Part shown: positions 18,117 through 27,130 of the stretch, piece after piece
How the letters are laid out: each line of letters starts with the position of its first letter
Position numbering within the stretch: the stretch's first letter is position 1
DNA from: Paraburkholderia nodosa
Lineage (GTDB): Bacteria > Pseudomonadota > Gammaproteobacteria > Burkholderiales > Burkholderiaceae
Assembly: GCF_001718195.1 (NCBI RefSeq)
Contig: NZ_MCNV01000035.1
Location: forward strand, 1-64,000
Length of the DNA stretch: 64,000 nucleotides
Direction of reading: 5' to 3'
Position numbers and translations under genes: made by a program
The notes under the pieces: generated by a model
What the model was told of the DNA's origin: nothing
What the model saw: the letters and a program-made list of their open reading frames with translations, nothing else
Databases searched by the model: none

Positions 18117-19274
18117 TCACTGTGCGCCCACCAGCCGCACGCGCGTGATTTCCGAAGGCGCGCCAAGGCGCTTGGGCGGCCCCCAGTAGCCCGTGCCGCG
18201 GCTCGTGTAGACCCACAGGCTGCCGAGTTTTTCGAGGCCCGCAGTGAACGGCTGCTGCAGCCGCACGAGAAAATTCCACGGGAAAATCTGGCCGCCGTGC
18301 GTGTGGCCGGAGAGTTGCAGCGTGAAGCCCGCATCGACGGCGGCGTGGGCCGTGCGCGGCTGGTGCGCGAGCAGCACGCGCGTGTTGACGTCGGCGGGCG
18401 CGCCGCGCAGCGCTTCGGCCGGATCGCTGCGGTGCGCGGGATCGAACTGGCCGCCCGTGTAGTCGGTCACGCCGGCCAGCACGAGCCGCGCGCCGCCATG
18501 CTCGATCACCACATGCTGGTTCATCAGCACCGTGAGGCCGATGCGGCGGAACTCGGCAATCCAGGCGTCCGCGCCCGAGTAGTACTCGTGGTTGCCGGTC
18601 ACGAGATACACGCCGTGATGCGCGTTGAGCTTGCCGAGCGGCGCGGTGTGCGCGGCGAGATGCGCCACGCTGCCGTCCACCACGTCGCCCGTGATAGCGA
18701 CCACGTCGGCGTCGAGCTGGTTCACGGCGCGCACGATGGCGTCGACGTAGCCGTGCTTGATCGTCGGGCCGACGTGGATGTCGCTCAGTTGCACGATCGT
18801 GAAGCCGTCGAGCGCGGCGGGCAGGCCGCGAATCGGCACCTCGACGTTGCGCACGCGCGCGCGCCGCCGCGCGTTGAAGAAGCCGAACCCGGAGGAGAGG
18901 AACGCAAGCGCGATCACCGCGGCGGCGCTCACGGTGCGCCAGCCGGCGAGATCGATGGCTTTGGGCCACAGTGCCTCCACGGTCATGGCCGAGGCGAGCA
19001 CGATGTCGCGCGCGATCGTCAGCATGAGCAGCGACGAGAAGAAGCCCATGGCGAGCATGCCGATCCAGGCGAGGCGGTCGCCGAGCGGCTGGCGCTTGAA
19101 GCGCCGCGCGAGCATGCCGGGCGGGATGAACAGCACCGAGAGCACGAGCCACAGCACGGCGAGCCACTTGCCGGCGGCTGGCACGCTCAGGTCGGGAATC
19201 AGGCGAAAGCCGACATAAACATGCAGCAGCACGCCGATGGCGATGAAGCGGACCAGAAAGGAGAGTCGGGGCAT
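18117..19274 (-). CDS. membrane-anchored metallophosphoesterase
   Basis: A 385-residue calcineurin-like phosphoesterase. The N-terminal 140 residues hold about four membrane helices. The catalytic domain shows the metal-ligand motifs in order: DIHVG (in VQLSDIHVGPTIKHG), GDVVDG, GNHEYYSG and SGHTHGGQIFP. It is of the YkuE/YaeI type, which act on phospholipid-like or other phosphodiester substrates. The real substrate is unknown. Start 19274 (MPRLSFLVRF) is preferred; the frame extends to 19340 without family-like sequence. It is 102 nt upstream of the AI-2E gene on the same strand. Confidence 0.9.
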   Translation of the reverse strand: MPRLSFLVRFIAIGVLLHVYVGFRLIPDLSVPAAGKWLAVLWLVLSVLFIPPGMLARRFKRQPLGDRLAWIGMLAMGFFSSLLMLTIARDIVLASAMTVEALWPKAIDLAGWRTVSAAAVIALAFLSSGFGFFNARRRARVRNVEVPIRGLPAALDGFTIVQLSDIHVGPTIKHGYVDAIVRAVNQLDADVVAITGDVVDGSVAHLAAHTAPLGKLNAHHGVYLVTGNHEYYSGADAWIAEFRRIGLTVLMNQHVVIEHGGARLVLAGVTDYTGGQFDPAHRSDPAEALRGAPADVNTRVLLAHQPRTAHAAVDAGFTLQLSGHTHGGQIFPWNFLVRLQQPFTAGLEKLGSLWVYTSRGTGYWGPPKRLGAPSEITRVRLVGAQ

Positions 19275-19719
19275 GGCGGCGCGAACGGATGGGAGCGGAC
19301 CGGCGTGGGCTGGCGTGCCGGGCTCGGCGCGCTGCAGCAAAGCCCAACCATCGAGGCCCGGTCGAAACCCGGCCGACCGGGCAGTAGAGGTAGGCTGCGT
19401 TGCATTTTACCGGCGCAGCAGACTTCGTGCCGATAGATGGCGGCGGATTGGGGTTTGCGCGCTGCGATGCATCATCGACGGCTTTACCTCTCGTGCATCG
19501 ACATACATGCATGCGTGTATGCGTGGGCCTTGACGCTTTCTCGCCTCCGACTGTGGCAGTGCGGCATTTCCCTGGATTGCCAGCGCGATCTCACCCGTCG
19601 CACTATGTTCCCGTTGGGGCCGAGCGCACTCTATTAAACGTCCATTGAATCGGCCCTTGCGATGGACTATGCTCGAAATGAGGCCCGCGTGGTTTCGGGC
19701 GCTCTGGGGGAGACGGATC
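19275..19719. other. 445-nt intergenic region with a 20-bp near-palindrome
   Basis: No credible gene is seen between the divergent phosphoesterase and the His-rich membrane-protein gene. The clearest structure is CATACATGCATGCGTGTATG at 19502-19521, where nine of ten base pairs match. A smaller inverted repeat CGATG-CAT-CATCG lies about 40 nt to its left. Either may be an operator for one of the two divergent promoters. Confidence 0.5.
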
Positions 19720-20055
19720 ATGAAAGGAATCCGGCCGGTCGCACATGGGCTGCATGAGGGTTTGCATGGTCGTCACGTCGGGCACGAGGGCAGCCATGTC
19801 ATGCTGCCGATGGTCGTTCTGTCGATCATGGCCATCGCGCTGTATATCGCGGTCAAGAACATCGACATTCTCGAAATTGGCCGAAGCGCGTTGTTCGATG
19901 TCGTGATGGTGTTCGTCGCGCTCGGTATTGCGGGTATGTTTGGCGTGCTGGGCGCCTGGCTGCGATCCCGCACCACCGACGAACCCGCCGAAGGCTTCTG
20001 CTTCGTCGGCGCGCTCATCGGCGCGGCGGTGTTCTACATCGCACTGCTCACCTGA
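19720..20055 (+). CDS. His-rich small membrane protein, unknown function
   Basis: A 111-residue protein not assigned to a family. Residues 9-26 contain six histidines in a short polar head (His9, 12, 16, 19, 22, 26). Three membrane helices follow: about 28-47, 58-82 and 93-111 (FVGALIGAAVFYIALLT). GGGGGAGA a few bases before ATG 19720 fixes the start. The His pattern could bind a metal or be a flexible lid, but this is a guess. It stands alone between a long regulatory gap and alkB. Confidence 0.6.
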   Translation: MKGIRPVAHGLHEGLHGRHVGHEGSHVMLPMVVLSIMAIALYIAVKNIDILEIGRSALFDVVMVFVALGIAGMFGVLGAWLRSRTTDEPAEGFCFVGALIGAAVFYIALLT

Positions 20056-20170
20056 TTCGCCTGTTTGTCGTTTCTGTTGATTCGCAATCCTGCGGGAGGC
20101 GAGGGCGGGCGGCGGCCGGGTCCGCGCCATGCGAAACTGTGTGCTTTCCCGCTCGATAGAAGCACTCCCG

Positions 20171-20767
20171 ATGTTCGATCTTTTCGACGATACGCCTGCC
20201 CCTGACGTGGCATGGCATCCGGCATGGCTCGCACCAGAGCCGGCTGCCGAGGCGCTCGCGCGCATCATCGCCGAGGCCGACTGGCGCCAGGAACGTATTC
20301 GCACGCCCGGCGGCTGGGTGGACCAGCCGCGCCTCACGGCCTGGCAGGGCGACGAAGGCGCGGTGTACGTCTATTCAGGCATCCGAAACATCCCGCAGCC
20401 GTGGACGAGCCAGGTAGCCGAGCTGCGCGACGCCATCTCTGCGCTTTGCGGCGTTCGCTTCAACAGCGTGCTGCTCAACCGTTACCGCACGGGAACGGAC
20501 AGCATGGGCTGGCACGCGGACCACGAACCCGAACTCGGCCCCGAGCCGGTGATTGCCTCGCTGAGCCTCGGTGCGACGCGGCGCTTCGACTTGCGCCACA
20601 ACGCGACGGGCGTGGTGCGTTCTTTTCAGCTGACGAGTGGCAGCCTGCTCGTGATGCAGGGCAAGACCCAGGCGCAATGGCGGCATCGCGTGCCGAAGGA
20701 GCCCGCCGTGAGCGGCGAACGCGTGAACCTCACGTTTCGCGTGATCACGCCGGGTTTGCGGAAATAG
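20171..20767 (+). CDS. alkB: AlkB-type 2-oxoglutarate/Fe(II)-dependent DNA repair dioxygenase
   Basis: A 198-residue AlkB homologue. It repairs alkylated bases (1-methyladenine, 3-methylcytosine) by oxidative demethylation. The Fe(II) triad is visible: His115 and Asp117 in MGWHADHEPELG, and His172 in QWRHRVPK. RVNLTFR near the C-terminus supplies the 2-oxoglutarate-binding Arg. NRYRTGTDSMGWHADHE resembles the ALKBH2/3-type group. The start at 20171 (MFDLFDDTP) fits family length; ATG 20129 is an in-frame alternative. It is convergent with the malonate operon. Confidence 0.92.
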   Translation: MFDLFDDTPAPDVAWHPAWLAPEPAAEALARIIAEADWRQERIRTPGGWVDQPRLTAWQGDEGAVYVYSGIRNIPQPWTSQVAELRDAISALCGVRFNSVLLNRYRTGTDSMGWHADHEPELGPEPVIASLSLGATRRFDLRHNATGVVRSFQLTSGSLLVMQGKTQAQWRHRVPKEPAVSGERVNLTFRVITPGLRK

Positions 20768-20862
20768 ACGTCTAGATCGCTGTGGAAGGGCATTAAATCG
20801 CCGATGTTCATTGCGCGGATTACGCTCGCGCGAGTAGCTGGGCGCTAAAAATAAAATAAGAA

Positions 20863-20876
20863 TTTATGCGCATAAA
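20863..20876. promoter_or_regulatory. 14-bp perfect palindrome between alkB and mdcH
   Basis: TTTATGCGCATAAA is a perfect palindrome in the 135-nt convergent gap, preceded by an A-rich stretch on the plus strand. It might be a weak terminator hairpin or a protein site. No loop and no adjoining T-tract are seen, so its role is open. Confidence 0.35.
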
Positions 20877-20902
20877 CGCCAAACTCGGCATTTGCGCAGC
20901 GA

Positions 20903-21841
20903 TCAGAGGTCCTGGCCGAGCCGGCGCCGCACGATTGCGACGAGACGCTCTAGCGGCAAACTCGAGCCCGCGAGCGCGGTCACCTCGGGATACTGCTCGC
21001 GCGCGATGTCCGTGAGCACCGGGCCGGGCGGCGCTTCGACCAGCACGCTCGCGCCGGACTCGATCATGACGGTGAGCGCGTCGTACCAGCGCACCGTGTA
21101 GCGCATATTGGTGGCAAGATCGGCGCGAACGGCGTCGGCGGTGTAGAGGGGCCTGCCGCCGCGATTGTCGACGTAGACGCTGCGCGGCGTACGAAACGGT
21201 ATGTCGCGCGCCCACTCGGTGAGCGCATCGGCGGCATCGGCCAATAGTTCGCAATGCGAAGGAACGGCCACCGCGAGCCGTTGCGCCTTGCGCGCACCAG
21301 CTTCGAGCGCGCGGGCCGCGAAGGCTTCGAGCGCGCCGTCGGCGCCGGCCACGACGATCTGGCGCGGCGCGTTGACGTTCGCCACATACACTCGCTCGCC
21401 GCCTTCGCGCGCATGCGCATCGGCGAGCGTTTCGACCTGCGTCTCGCTCAGCCCCGCGACGGCCGTGAGGCCGTAGCCCGAGGGCCACGCGTTTTCCATC
21501 AACTCGGCGCGTTTGCGCACCATCCGCAGTGCGTCGCCAAACGCCAGGGCCTCGCAGCTTACCGCGGCCGCATAGGCGCCCACGGAAAGCCCTGCGCTGA
21601 ATTGCGGCGCGAGTCCTTCGTGCGCGAGCGCACGCGCCACGGCCACGCCCGCGACCACGAGGCCGATCTGAACGGCAATCGTGGAGCGCAAGGCGTCGCC
21701 GCTATCGAGCGTGATGACGTCGAAGCCGAGTGCCGCCGACGCCTCGTCGAGCGTGGCCCGCACGGCGTCGTGTTGCGGCAGCCTGTGGAGGAAGCCGGCG
21801 TTTTGCGCGCCCTGGCCCGGAAAGAGCAGGGCGAGCGTCAT
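20903..21841 (-). CDS. mdcH: malonate decarboxylase subunit epsilon (malonyl-CoA:ACP transacylase)
   Basis: A 312-residue acyltransferase of the FabD/MdcH family that loads malonyl groups onto the acyl-carrier subunit when the enzyme is activated. It begins LALLFPGQGAQNAGF and carries the nucleophile motif GLSVGAYAAA (Ser in GxSxG). It has an NVNAPRQIVVAG segment and an active-site His in VAVPSHCELL. It is the last gene of the mdc operon. Its ATG overlaps the mdcG stop (ATGA), so the start at 21841 is well supported, although the frame stays open upstream. Confidence 0.93.
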   Translation of the reverse strand: MTLALLFPGQGAQNAGFLHRLPQHDAVRATLDEASAALGFDVITLDSGDALRSTIAVQIGLVVAGVAVARALAHEGLAPQFSAGLSVGAYAAAVSCEALAFGDALRMVRKRAELMENAWPSGYGLTAVAGLSETQVETLADAHAREGGERVYVANVNAPRQIVVAGADGALEAFAARALEAGARKAQRLAVAVPSHCELLADAADALTEWARDIPFRTPRSVYVDNRGGRPLYTADAVRADLATNMRYTVRWYDALTVMIESGASVLVEAPPGPVLTDIAREQYPEVTALAGSSLPLERLVAIVRRRLGQDL

Positions 21842-22515
21842 GCTGCTTGCCACGGGTCGGCGACAAGTTGCGCACCGCTGGAAGCGCGCGCGAGCACGCG
21901 CGGCTTGTGGGCAGCGAGTTCGGCGAGCGCGACACCGCCTGCGGGCGTTTCGAGTTGCGCGTCGATGCGTGTGCCTGCGCGGCTGGCGGCCTGCGCGAGC
22001 GACTGCGCAAGCGACTCGATCGCCGCGCGTGAGACGCGTTGCGGCAGGCGAATCAGGATGTCGAGATCGCTCGATGCGGTGAGGGTGGGTACGCCCGTGG
22101 CGAGTTCGAAGCCGGCGCTGCCCGTTGGGCCCCAAACGTAACTGCGCAATGGCGAGGCGCCCGTGCGCAGGGTAGCAAGCGCGATGAACGCAGGCAATGC
22201 GCGGCGTGCGCGAAGCGGCTCAACGCCGAGCAGATCCTCCGGACTGGCGGATGATTCGATATCCTCAGTATTGAGCCAGGTGCCGAAGCGCTCCGAACGT
22301 ACGCTGCCGCGCACGCCCACAGCCACGAAACCCGACGCCGCGCACGTGCGCCGCACGACCACCCAGGGCGCGCGCGCAAGCGCGCCGCGTACCCAATCCG
22401 GCTCGTCGCCTGATGGGGTATGGCGCGCGATGCGCAGCAGGTCGTGCGCGCGCCAGCGCGTGTCGTCCACGCGCGGCGCGTCGGCAGCGAACGGCGGGGC
22501 GGCGCACACGCGCAT
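21838..22515 (-). CDS. mdcG: malonate decarboxylase holo-ACP synthase (phosphoribosyl-dephospho-CoA transferase)
   Basis: A 225-residue MdcG-type nucleotidyltransferase that attaches the 2'-(5''-triphosphoribosyl)-3'-dephospho-CoA prosthetic group to the acyl-carrier subunit MdcC. The family core is visible as YVWGPTGSAGFELATG followed by LTASSDLDILIRLP, where the paired Asp residues bind metal. ATG 22515 overlaps the mdcE stop (TGATG); a GTG five codons upstream (22530) is the alternative. Position between mdcE and mdcH fits the usual gene set. Confidence 0.9.
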   Translation of the reverse strand: MRVCAAPPFAADAPRVDDTRWRAHDLLRIARHTPSGDEPDWVRGALARAPWVVVRRTCAASGFVAVGVRGSVRSERFGTWLNTEDIESSASPEDLLGVEPLRARRALPAFIALATLRTGASPLRSYVWGPTGSAGFELATGVPTLTASSDLDILIRLPQRVSRAAIESLAQSLAQAASRAGTRIDAQLETPAGGVALAELAAHKPRVLARASSGAQLVADPWQAA

Positions 22516-23330
22516 CAGCTGGCGCCCCACTGTTGCGCGAGGCGCTTGCGCACCTCGATCGATGCCGCACGCGTACGCTGCGCCGACGCGCCTTGCAGAC
22601 GATGCGCGAGGCCGCTCTTGTCGCCGCGTGCTTCCCGCACCCTCTGTGCGAGCACATCACGCACGCGTGCAATCTGCGCATCGCTCGGCGCGTCGGCATC
22701 GACGCCTTCGATCAACTCGTCGAGCAGACCGAGCTTCGCGAACGAAGCCATCGAATACGACATCGGCACGATCTTTTCGCCCAACTCGTCGAGGTCCTCG
22801 ACGCTGCGCCGCGTGACCCGCGCCGCCGCTTCCTTGCCCATGGCGTGGACCATCGTGCCGGGCGCGTCGAGCGCGACGATGCGGTTGGCCTGATAGCCGT
22901 GCGCGAGGAACGCGCCGGACATGGCGGGCCCGACGATCAGCGCCACTACGGGATGCCCCGCGAGCCGCGCGCTCGCGTAGGCGTCCACGGCCGAGGCGCA
23001 GGCGAGGTGAATGCCGAGCATCTCCTCGCGATAGCCGTAGGCCTGGCTCTTCACATCGACGATCGCAATGATGGGGCGGCGCTTGCCGCTCGCGGCGTCC
23101 TCGGCAATCGCTTCGCGCACCGCCTTCGCGAGACGCCAGCCCTGTTCGAGGCCCACCACGTTGTCGCGCGCACGCGGAAAGCGGTTCGCGGGATCGGGTG
23201 CGACGGTGATGAAGCGCGCGGTCTCGTCGTCGAGCGGCGCGTCGGCGTATTGCACGCACGCGCCTTGTGTGTCTACGCCCGCGAGGGCGCGCAGCCAGCG
23301 TGAACCGCGGCTCGTCGTCGTGTCGTTCAT
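22515..23330 (-). CDS. mdcE: biotin-independent malonate decarboxylase subunit gamma
   Basis: A 271-residue carboxyltransferase-like subunit (crotonase fold). With MdcD it decarboxylates malonyl-S-MdcC to acetyl-S-MdcC. Recognisable segments are DVKSQAYGYREEMLGIH, ALIVGPAMSGAFLAHG (oxyanion-hole region) and DAPGTMVHAMGKEAAARVT, all typical of MdcE. The start at 23330 overlaps the mdcD stop (ATGA); the frame continues upstream to 23579 only as shadow of mdcD. It is cytoplasmic and part of the MdcADEC complex. Confidence 0.93.
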   Translation of the reverse strand: MNDTTTSRGSRWLRALAGVDTQGACVQYADAPLDDETARFITVAPDPANRFPRARDNVVGLEQGWRLAKAVREAIAEDAASGKRRPIIAIVDVKSQAYGYREEMLGIHLACASAVDAYASARLAGHPVVALIVGPAMSGAFLAHGYQANRIVALDAPGTMVHAMGKEAAARVTRRSVEDLDELGEKIVPMSYSMASFAKLGLLDELIEGVDADAPSDAQIARVRDVLAQRVREARGDKSGLAHRLQGASAQRTRAASIEVRKRLAQQWGAS

Positions 23331-24208
23331 GCGTTTTCTCCGCGCAGGTTCAGGGGCGAAGCGGTGAACACCGCACGCATCGTTTCTGGGGTGACGCTGG
23401 CGGGATCGATCTGCGCGAGTTTCGCGAGCGTGGCGTCTACATCCGCCGAGCGCGGCGTGTGCGGCGCGCCTTGTGCAAACGCCGCGCGCACGGCGGCGCG
23501 CACGTCGTCCACGGCGTCTTCGACGAGCGCATCGGCGAAACCGGTTTGCGCGCGCTGCTCGCCGCCGATCAATTGCCACACCTGACGGCGATCGCTCGAA
23601 TCGAGTTCCTCGATGCCGGCTTCCTGCTCGATCACCTCAGGGCCATTCATGCCGAGGCGCCCTTGCTTCGTCATCACGAGCGTCGAACACAGGGCCGCCG
23701 CGAGCGACATGCCGCCAAAACAACCCACCATGCCCGCGATCACGCCGACCACGGGCACATGCGCGCGCAACGCGACGATGGCCGACTGGATCTCCGCAAT
23801 CACAGCGAGGCCGAGATTGGCCTCCTGCAAACGCACGCCACCGGTTTCGAACAGGATGACGGGCCGCACGATCTTGCCGCGCTCGCAGTCGGCGAGCGCC
23901 AGTTCGAGTGCGGCGGCGATCTTGCTGCCCGACACTTCGCCGATGCTGCCGCCCTGGAATGCCGATTCGATCGCGGCTACGACAGCGGGCTGCCCGTCGA
24001 TGGTGCCGCGCGCGATCACTGCGCCGTCGTCGGCCTGGCAGACGATGCCCTGCAACGGCAGCCACGGCGATTCGATACGGTCGAAGGGCCCAAGAAGTTC
24101 TCGGAACGTGCCCGCGTCCAGCACGGCGGCCGCGCGTTCGCGCGCGCTCAATTCGATGAAGCTCTCGCGCAGCAGCGCGCCGGGCGTCAGTTGATTCGTG
24201 CTGCTCAT
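23327..24208 (-). CDS. mdcD: biotin-independent malonate decarboxylase subunit beta
   Basis: A 293-residue carboxyltransferase subunit that pairs with MdcE as the malonyl-S-ACP decarboxylase. It contains the Gly-rich acyl-CoA carboxyltransferase core: AFQGGSIGEVSGSKIAAALELA, PVILFETGGVRLQEAN and GVIAGMVGCFGGMSLAAALC. These oxyanion and substrate segments are conserved in the family. Both ends overlap neighbours by four bases (mdcC stop upstream, mdcE start downstream), so equal amounts are likely made by translational coupling. Confidence 0.94.
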   Translation of the reverse strand: MSSTNQLTPGALLRESFIELSARERAAAVLDAGTFRELLGPFDRIESPWLPLQGIVCQADDGAVIARGTIDGQPAVVAAIESAFQGGSIGEVSGSKIAAALELALADCERGKIVRPVILFETGGVRLQEANLGLAVIAEIQSAIVALRAHVPVVGVIAGMVGCFGGMSLAAALCSTLVMTKQGRLGMNGPEVIEQEAGIEELDSSDRRQVWQLIGGEQRAQTGFADALVEDAVDDVRAAVRAAFAQGAPHTPRSADVDATLAKLAQIDPASVTPETMRAVFTASPLNLRGENA

Positions 24209-24507
24209 GACTGCGCCTCCTGCGCGGCTTCCACGGCTTCCGCGAGACGGAGCGCCACCACGCCGGGCGTGGCGCCGAAGTCGTTGATCTCGATGAGCGC
24301 CGCGCCGTCGTAGCGCGTGAAGAAGCGGTCGAGCACGCTCTTCCAGATGTGGCTATAGCCGTCCACGCTCGTATGCACGACCACGCGTGCCTGCATGTCG
24401 CTCGCGGGCTGCAGCAGCACTTCGAGATCGCCCGAGCCCACCACGCCCACGTGGGCGCGCGTCGTCACGGCGCGTTGCGCCGGATAGTCGAATGTCAGTT
24501 GTTCCAT
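24205..24507 (-). CDS. mdcC: malonate decarboxylase acyl-carrier protein (delta subunit)
   Basis: A 100-residue acyl-carrier subunit. It carries a phosphoribosyl-dephospho-CoA arm on Ser25 (VVGSGDLEVLLQP), the residue known to be modified in the Klebsiella enzyme. The length and the closing IEINDFGATPGVVALRLAEA are typical. The acyl group shuttles from MdcA to MdcDE on this protein. It overlaps mdcB by 13 bases and mdcD by four. Confidence 0.93.
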   Translation of the reverse strand: MEQLTFDYPAQRAVTTRAHVGVVGSGDLEVLLQPASDMQARVVVHTSVDGYSHIWKSVLDRFFTRYDGAALIEINDFGATPGVVALRLAEAVEAAQEAQS

Positions 24508-25451
24508 GAAACCGTCCTCCCGCCCATGCGGTGCTGAACCAGTCTGTCGATGAAAAGCGTCGCGGCAAGCAGATCGGCCGCGCCACCCGGCGATGCGTTG
24601 AGTGCGAGCAACGCGCGTTCGAGCGCATCGAACGCGGCGCGGCCGGCTTGCGTGGCAAGGCCGCCCGCGTCCCGTACGCGCTGCGCGCCCGCTCGAGCGG
24701 CCTCGCGCCCGGCGAGCCCCGAGCGATGCAGCACGCAGGTGTCGTCGAGCGAGGCCATGATCGCGAGCAAGGCGTCCACGCGCGCGTGGGCTTCGTCGTG
24801 GCCTCGCGCGCGCGCGGCGTGCAGTGCGGGCAGGCCCACGCGCACGACATGCGGAAAACCCTCTTGCGCTTCGCTGCGCGCACCGCCTACGTTGTAGCGC
24901 TGACGCACGCGCTCGCCGTTGCTTTGCACGGGCTGCGCGAGCAGGTCGTCGAAGCGCGCGATCTGTGCAGCCGTTTCGCAGATGTGCGCCGCGTGGGCAA
25001 ATTCGCTGTCGCTGCTTTGCGGCGTATGCACGATCGCCGCGCCCGCCACCAGCAGACCGACAATCCAGATCGCGCCGCGATGCGCGTTGCTGCCTTGCGT
25101 CGCGCGCATCATCGCGGCTTCGCCGGCACGGCCGATGCGTGCGAGATCGGTGCGCAGCGCGGTGCCGGGCGCGGCCCGGCGCGAAGCGCGCGCGAGCGCT
25201 TCGAACGTGGGCTCGAGCGCATGCGCCGAGCGCAGCATCGTCGCGAGATCGAGATCGCTGTGCGCGCCGCTACCGCGTGCGTCCACGAGCGCGGGCTTGG
25301 GCGTGAGGCGCGCCTCTTCGATCAGCGCGTCGCGGGCGAAGCGGGCGAGCTGCGCGTCGCAGGAGGACGGCCGCGAGTCGCTGGCGCACGGGAGCCGCCG
25401 CGCGAGACCCGCCGAGCCCTCGGCAAGCACCGTAAGAGGAAGCGTACGCAT
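24495..25451 (-). CDS. mdcB: triphosphoribosyl-dephospho-CoA synthase
   Basis: A 318-residue CitG/MdcB-family enzyme. It makes the prosthetic-group precursor 2'-(5''-triphosphoribosyl)-3'-dephospho-CoA from ATP and dephospho-CoA. Family motifs are EARLTPKPALVDARGSGAHSDLDL near residue 45, GSNAHRGAIWIVGLL in the middle and LNASPGGAADLLAATLFID near the end. It sits between mdcA (5-nt gap) and mdcC (13-nt overlap), as in other malonate operons. Confidence 0.93.
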   Translation of the reverse strand: MRTLPLTVLAEGSAGLARRLPCASDSRPSSCDAQLARFARDALIEEARLTPKPALVDARGSGAHSDLDLATMLRSAHALEPTFEALARASRRAAPGTALRTDLARIGRAGEAAMMRATQGSNAHRGAIWIVGLLVAGAAIVHTPQSSDSEFAHAAHICETAAQIARFDDLLAQPVQSNGERVRQRYNVGGARSEAQEGFPHVVRVGLPALHAARARGHDEAHARVDALLAIMASLDDTCVLHRSGLAGREAARAGAQRVRDAGGLATQAGRAAFDALERALLALNASPGGAADLLAATLFIDRLVQHRMGGRTVSWNN

Positions 25452-25456
25452 CGCGC

Positions 25457-27130
25457 TTACCAGCTACGGAATCGGGCCGGCGGCGTATAGAGCCCGCCCG
25501 ACCACGTCACCAGATCGTCGATGCTGCGTGCCGCGAGCAGCGAGCGCTTGGCTTCGCCGCGCAAAATGCCGAGATCCTCGGGGAACTGCACGATGCCGCG
25601 GCGGCGCAGTTCGTCGGTTTTCTGCTGCTGGGCGCGCAGGCCGATCGGCGTCACGCCCGCCACGGCCGCGAGCGCGGCGCGGCGCTCGTCGATGCCCTCT
25701 GCGCGATGCAGGTGCGCAATGCCTTCTTCGGTCACGACATGGCTCACGTCGTCGCCATAGATCATCACGGGCGCGACAGGCATGCCGCTCTTCTGGCCCA
25801 CGGCGATGGCGTCGAGTTCGTCGACGAAGGTCGGCTCGCCGCCTTTCTTCCACGTTTCCGCCAGTTGCACAACGAGCTTGTGGCCGCGCGAAACCGGGCC
25901 GTTGTCCTTGAGCAGCTTGAGCCATGCTTCGCTCGCATGGCGCCGACCACGCGGATCGTGGCCCATGTTCGGCGCGCCGCCAAAGCCCGCGAGCCGGCCG
26001 CGCGTGACGGTGGACGAATTCGCGTCCGCGTCGATCTGCAGCGTCGAGCCGATGAAGAGATCCACTGCGTATTGCCCCGCGAGCTGGCACAGCACGCGGT
26101 TCGAGCGCAGGCTGCCGTCGCTGCCCGTGAAGAACACATCGGGCCGCGCGGCGATATAGGCTTCCATGCCCACTTCGCTGCCGAAGCAATGCACACTCTC
26201 CACCCAGCCCGATTCGATGGCGGGAATCAGCGTGGGGTGCGGATTGAGCGTCCAGTTGCGGCAGATCTTGCCCCTGAGGCCCAGCGATTCGCCGTACGTG
26301 GGGAGCAGCAATTCGATCGCGGCGGTGTCGAAGCCGATACCGTGATTCAGCGCGGCGATGCCATAGGGCGCGTAAATGCCCTTGATGACCATCATCGCGG
26401 TGAGCACCTGCAAGTCGCCGATGTGGCGCGGATCGCGCGTAAAGAGCGGCTCGACCGCGAACGGGCGGTCGGCCTGCACGACCACGTCGACCCACGAGCC
26501 GGGAATGTCCACGCGCGGCAGTTCATCGACAATTTCGTTGACCTGAACGATCACGATGCCCTGGCTGAACGCGGCGGCCTCGGCGATGGTCGGCGTGTCT
26601 TCGGTGTTCGGGCCGGTGTAGAGATTGCCGTGGCGGTCGGCTTTCTCGGCGCACAGCAGCGCGACCTGGGGAATCAGGTCGACGAACATGCGTGCGTACA
26701 GCTCGACATAGGTATGGATCGCGCCCACTTCGAGCTGGCCGTCTTCGAGCAGTTGCGCGACGCGCAGGCTCTGCGGCCCCGCGAACGCGAAGTCCACGCG
26801 GTGCGCGATGCCGCGCTCGAACAGCGTCAGATGCTCGGGGCGGCTGATGCTCGAAATGAGCAGGTGAACGTTGTTGACCTTGGCCGGATCGGCCTTGGCC
26901 AGCGAGCGCGAGAGGAAGTCGGCCTGCTTCTGGTTGTCGCCTTCGAGCGCGACGCGGTCGCCCGGGCGGATCAGCAGTTCGAGCGCATCGGTCATGCGCG
27001 AGGCGGGCAGGACGCCGTCCTCGAGCCAGCCCGACACGGCGGCGAGGCGGCGGGCCTTGTCGTCGCGGCGTGTGGTCCACGAACGCGGCGCGAGGTCAGG
27101 CGAGGTTGGCGTATCAGCTTGAGGCTTCAT
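25457..27130 (-). CDS. mdcA: malonate decarboxylase subunit alpha (acetyl-S-ACP:malonate ACP transferase)
   Basis: A 557-residue MdcA, the CoA-transferase-like subunit that exchanges acetyl for malonyl on the carrier protein. Supporting segments are GDRVALEGDNQKQADFLSR near the N-terminus, GNLYTGPNTEDTPTIAEA, HGIGFDTAAIELLLPTYGE, NWTLNPHPTLIPAIESGWV and GFGGAPNMGHDPRGRRH. Length matches the family (about 550). It is the first structural gene of the operon. Its start overlaps the end of the GntR gene by 17 bases, so regulator and enzyme are on one transcript. Confidence 0.95.
   Translation of the reverse strand: MKPQADTPTSPDLAPRSWTTRRDDKARRLAAVSGWLEDGVLPASRMTDALELLIRPGDRVALEGDNQKQADFLSRSLAKADPAKVNNVHLLISSISRPEHLTLFERGIAHRVDFAFAGPQSLRVAQLLEDGQLEVGAIHTYVELYARMFVDLIPQVALLCAEKADRHGNLYTGPNTEDTPTIAEAAAFSQGIVIVQVNEIVDELPRVDIPGSWVDVVVQADRPFAVEPLFTRDPRHIGDLQVLTAMMVIKGIYAPYGIAALNHGIGFDTAAIELLLPTYGESLGLRGKICRNWTLNPHPTLIPAIESGWVESVHCFGSEVGMEAYIAARPDVFFTGSDGSLRSNRVLCQLAGQYAVDLFIGSTLQIDADANSSTVTRGRLAGFGGAPNMGHDPRGRRHASEAWLKLLKDNGPVSRGHKLVVQLAETWKKGGEPTFVDELDAIAVGQKSGMPVAPVMIYGDDVSHVVTEEGIAHLHRAEGIDERRAALAAVAGVTPIGLRAQQQKTDELRRRGIVQFPEDLGILRGEAKRSLLAARSIDDLVTWSGGLYTPPARFRSW

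Noticed and set aside
17679..19436. Plus-strand open frame of 585 codons across the AI-2E and phosphoesterase genes
   Set aside because: Same composition artefact. It spans two well-supported minus-strand genes and the gap between them, and has no recognisable domain.
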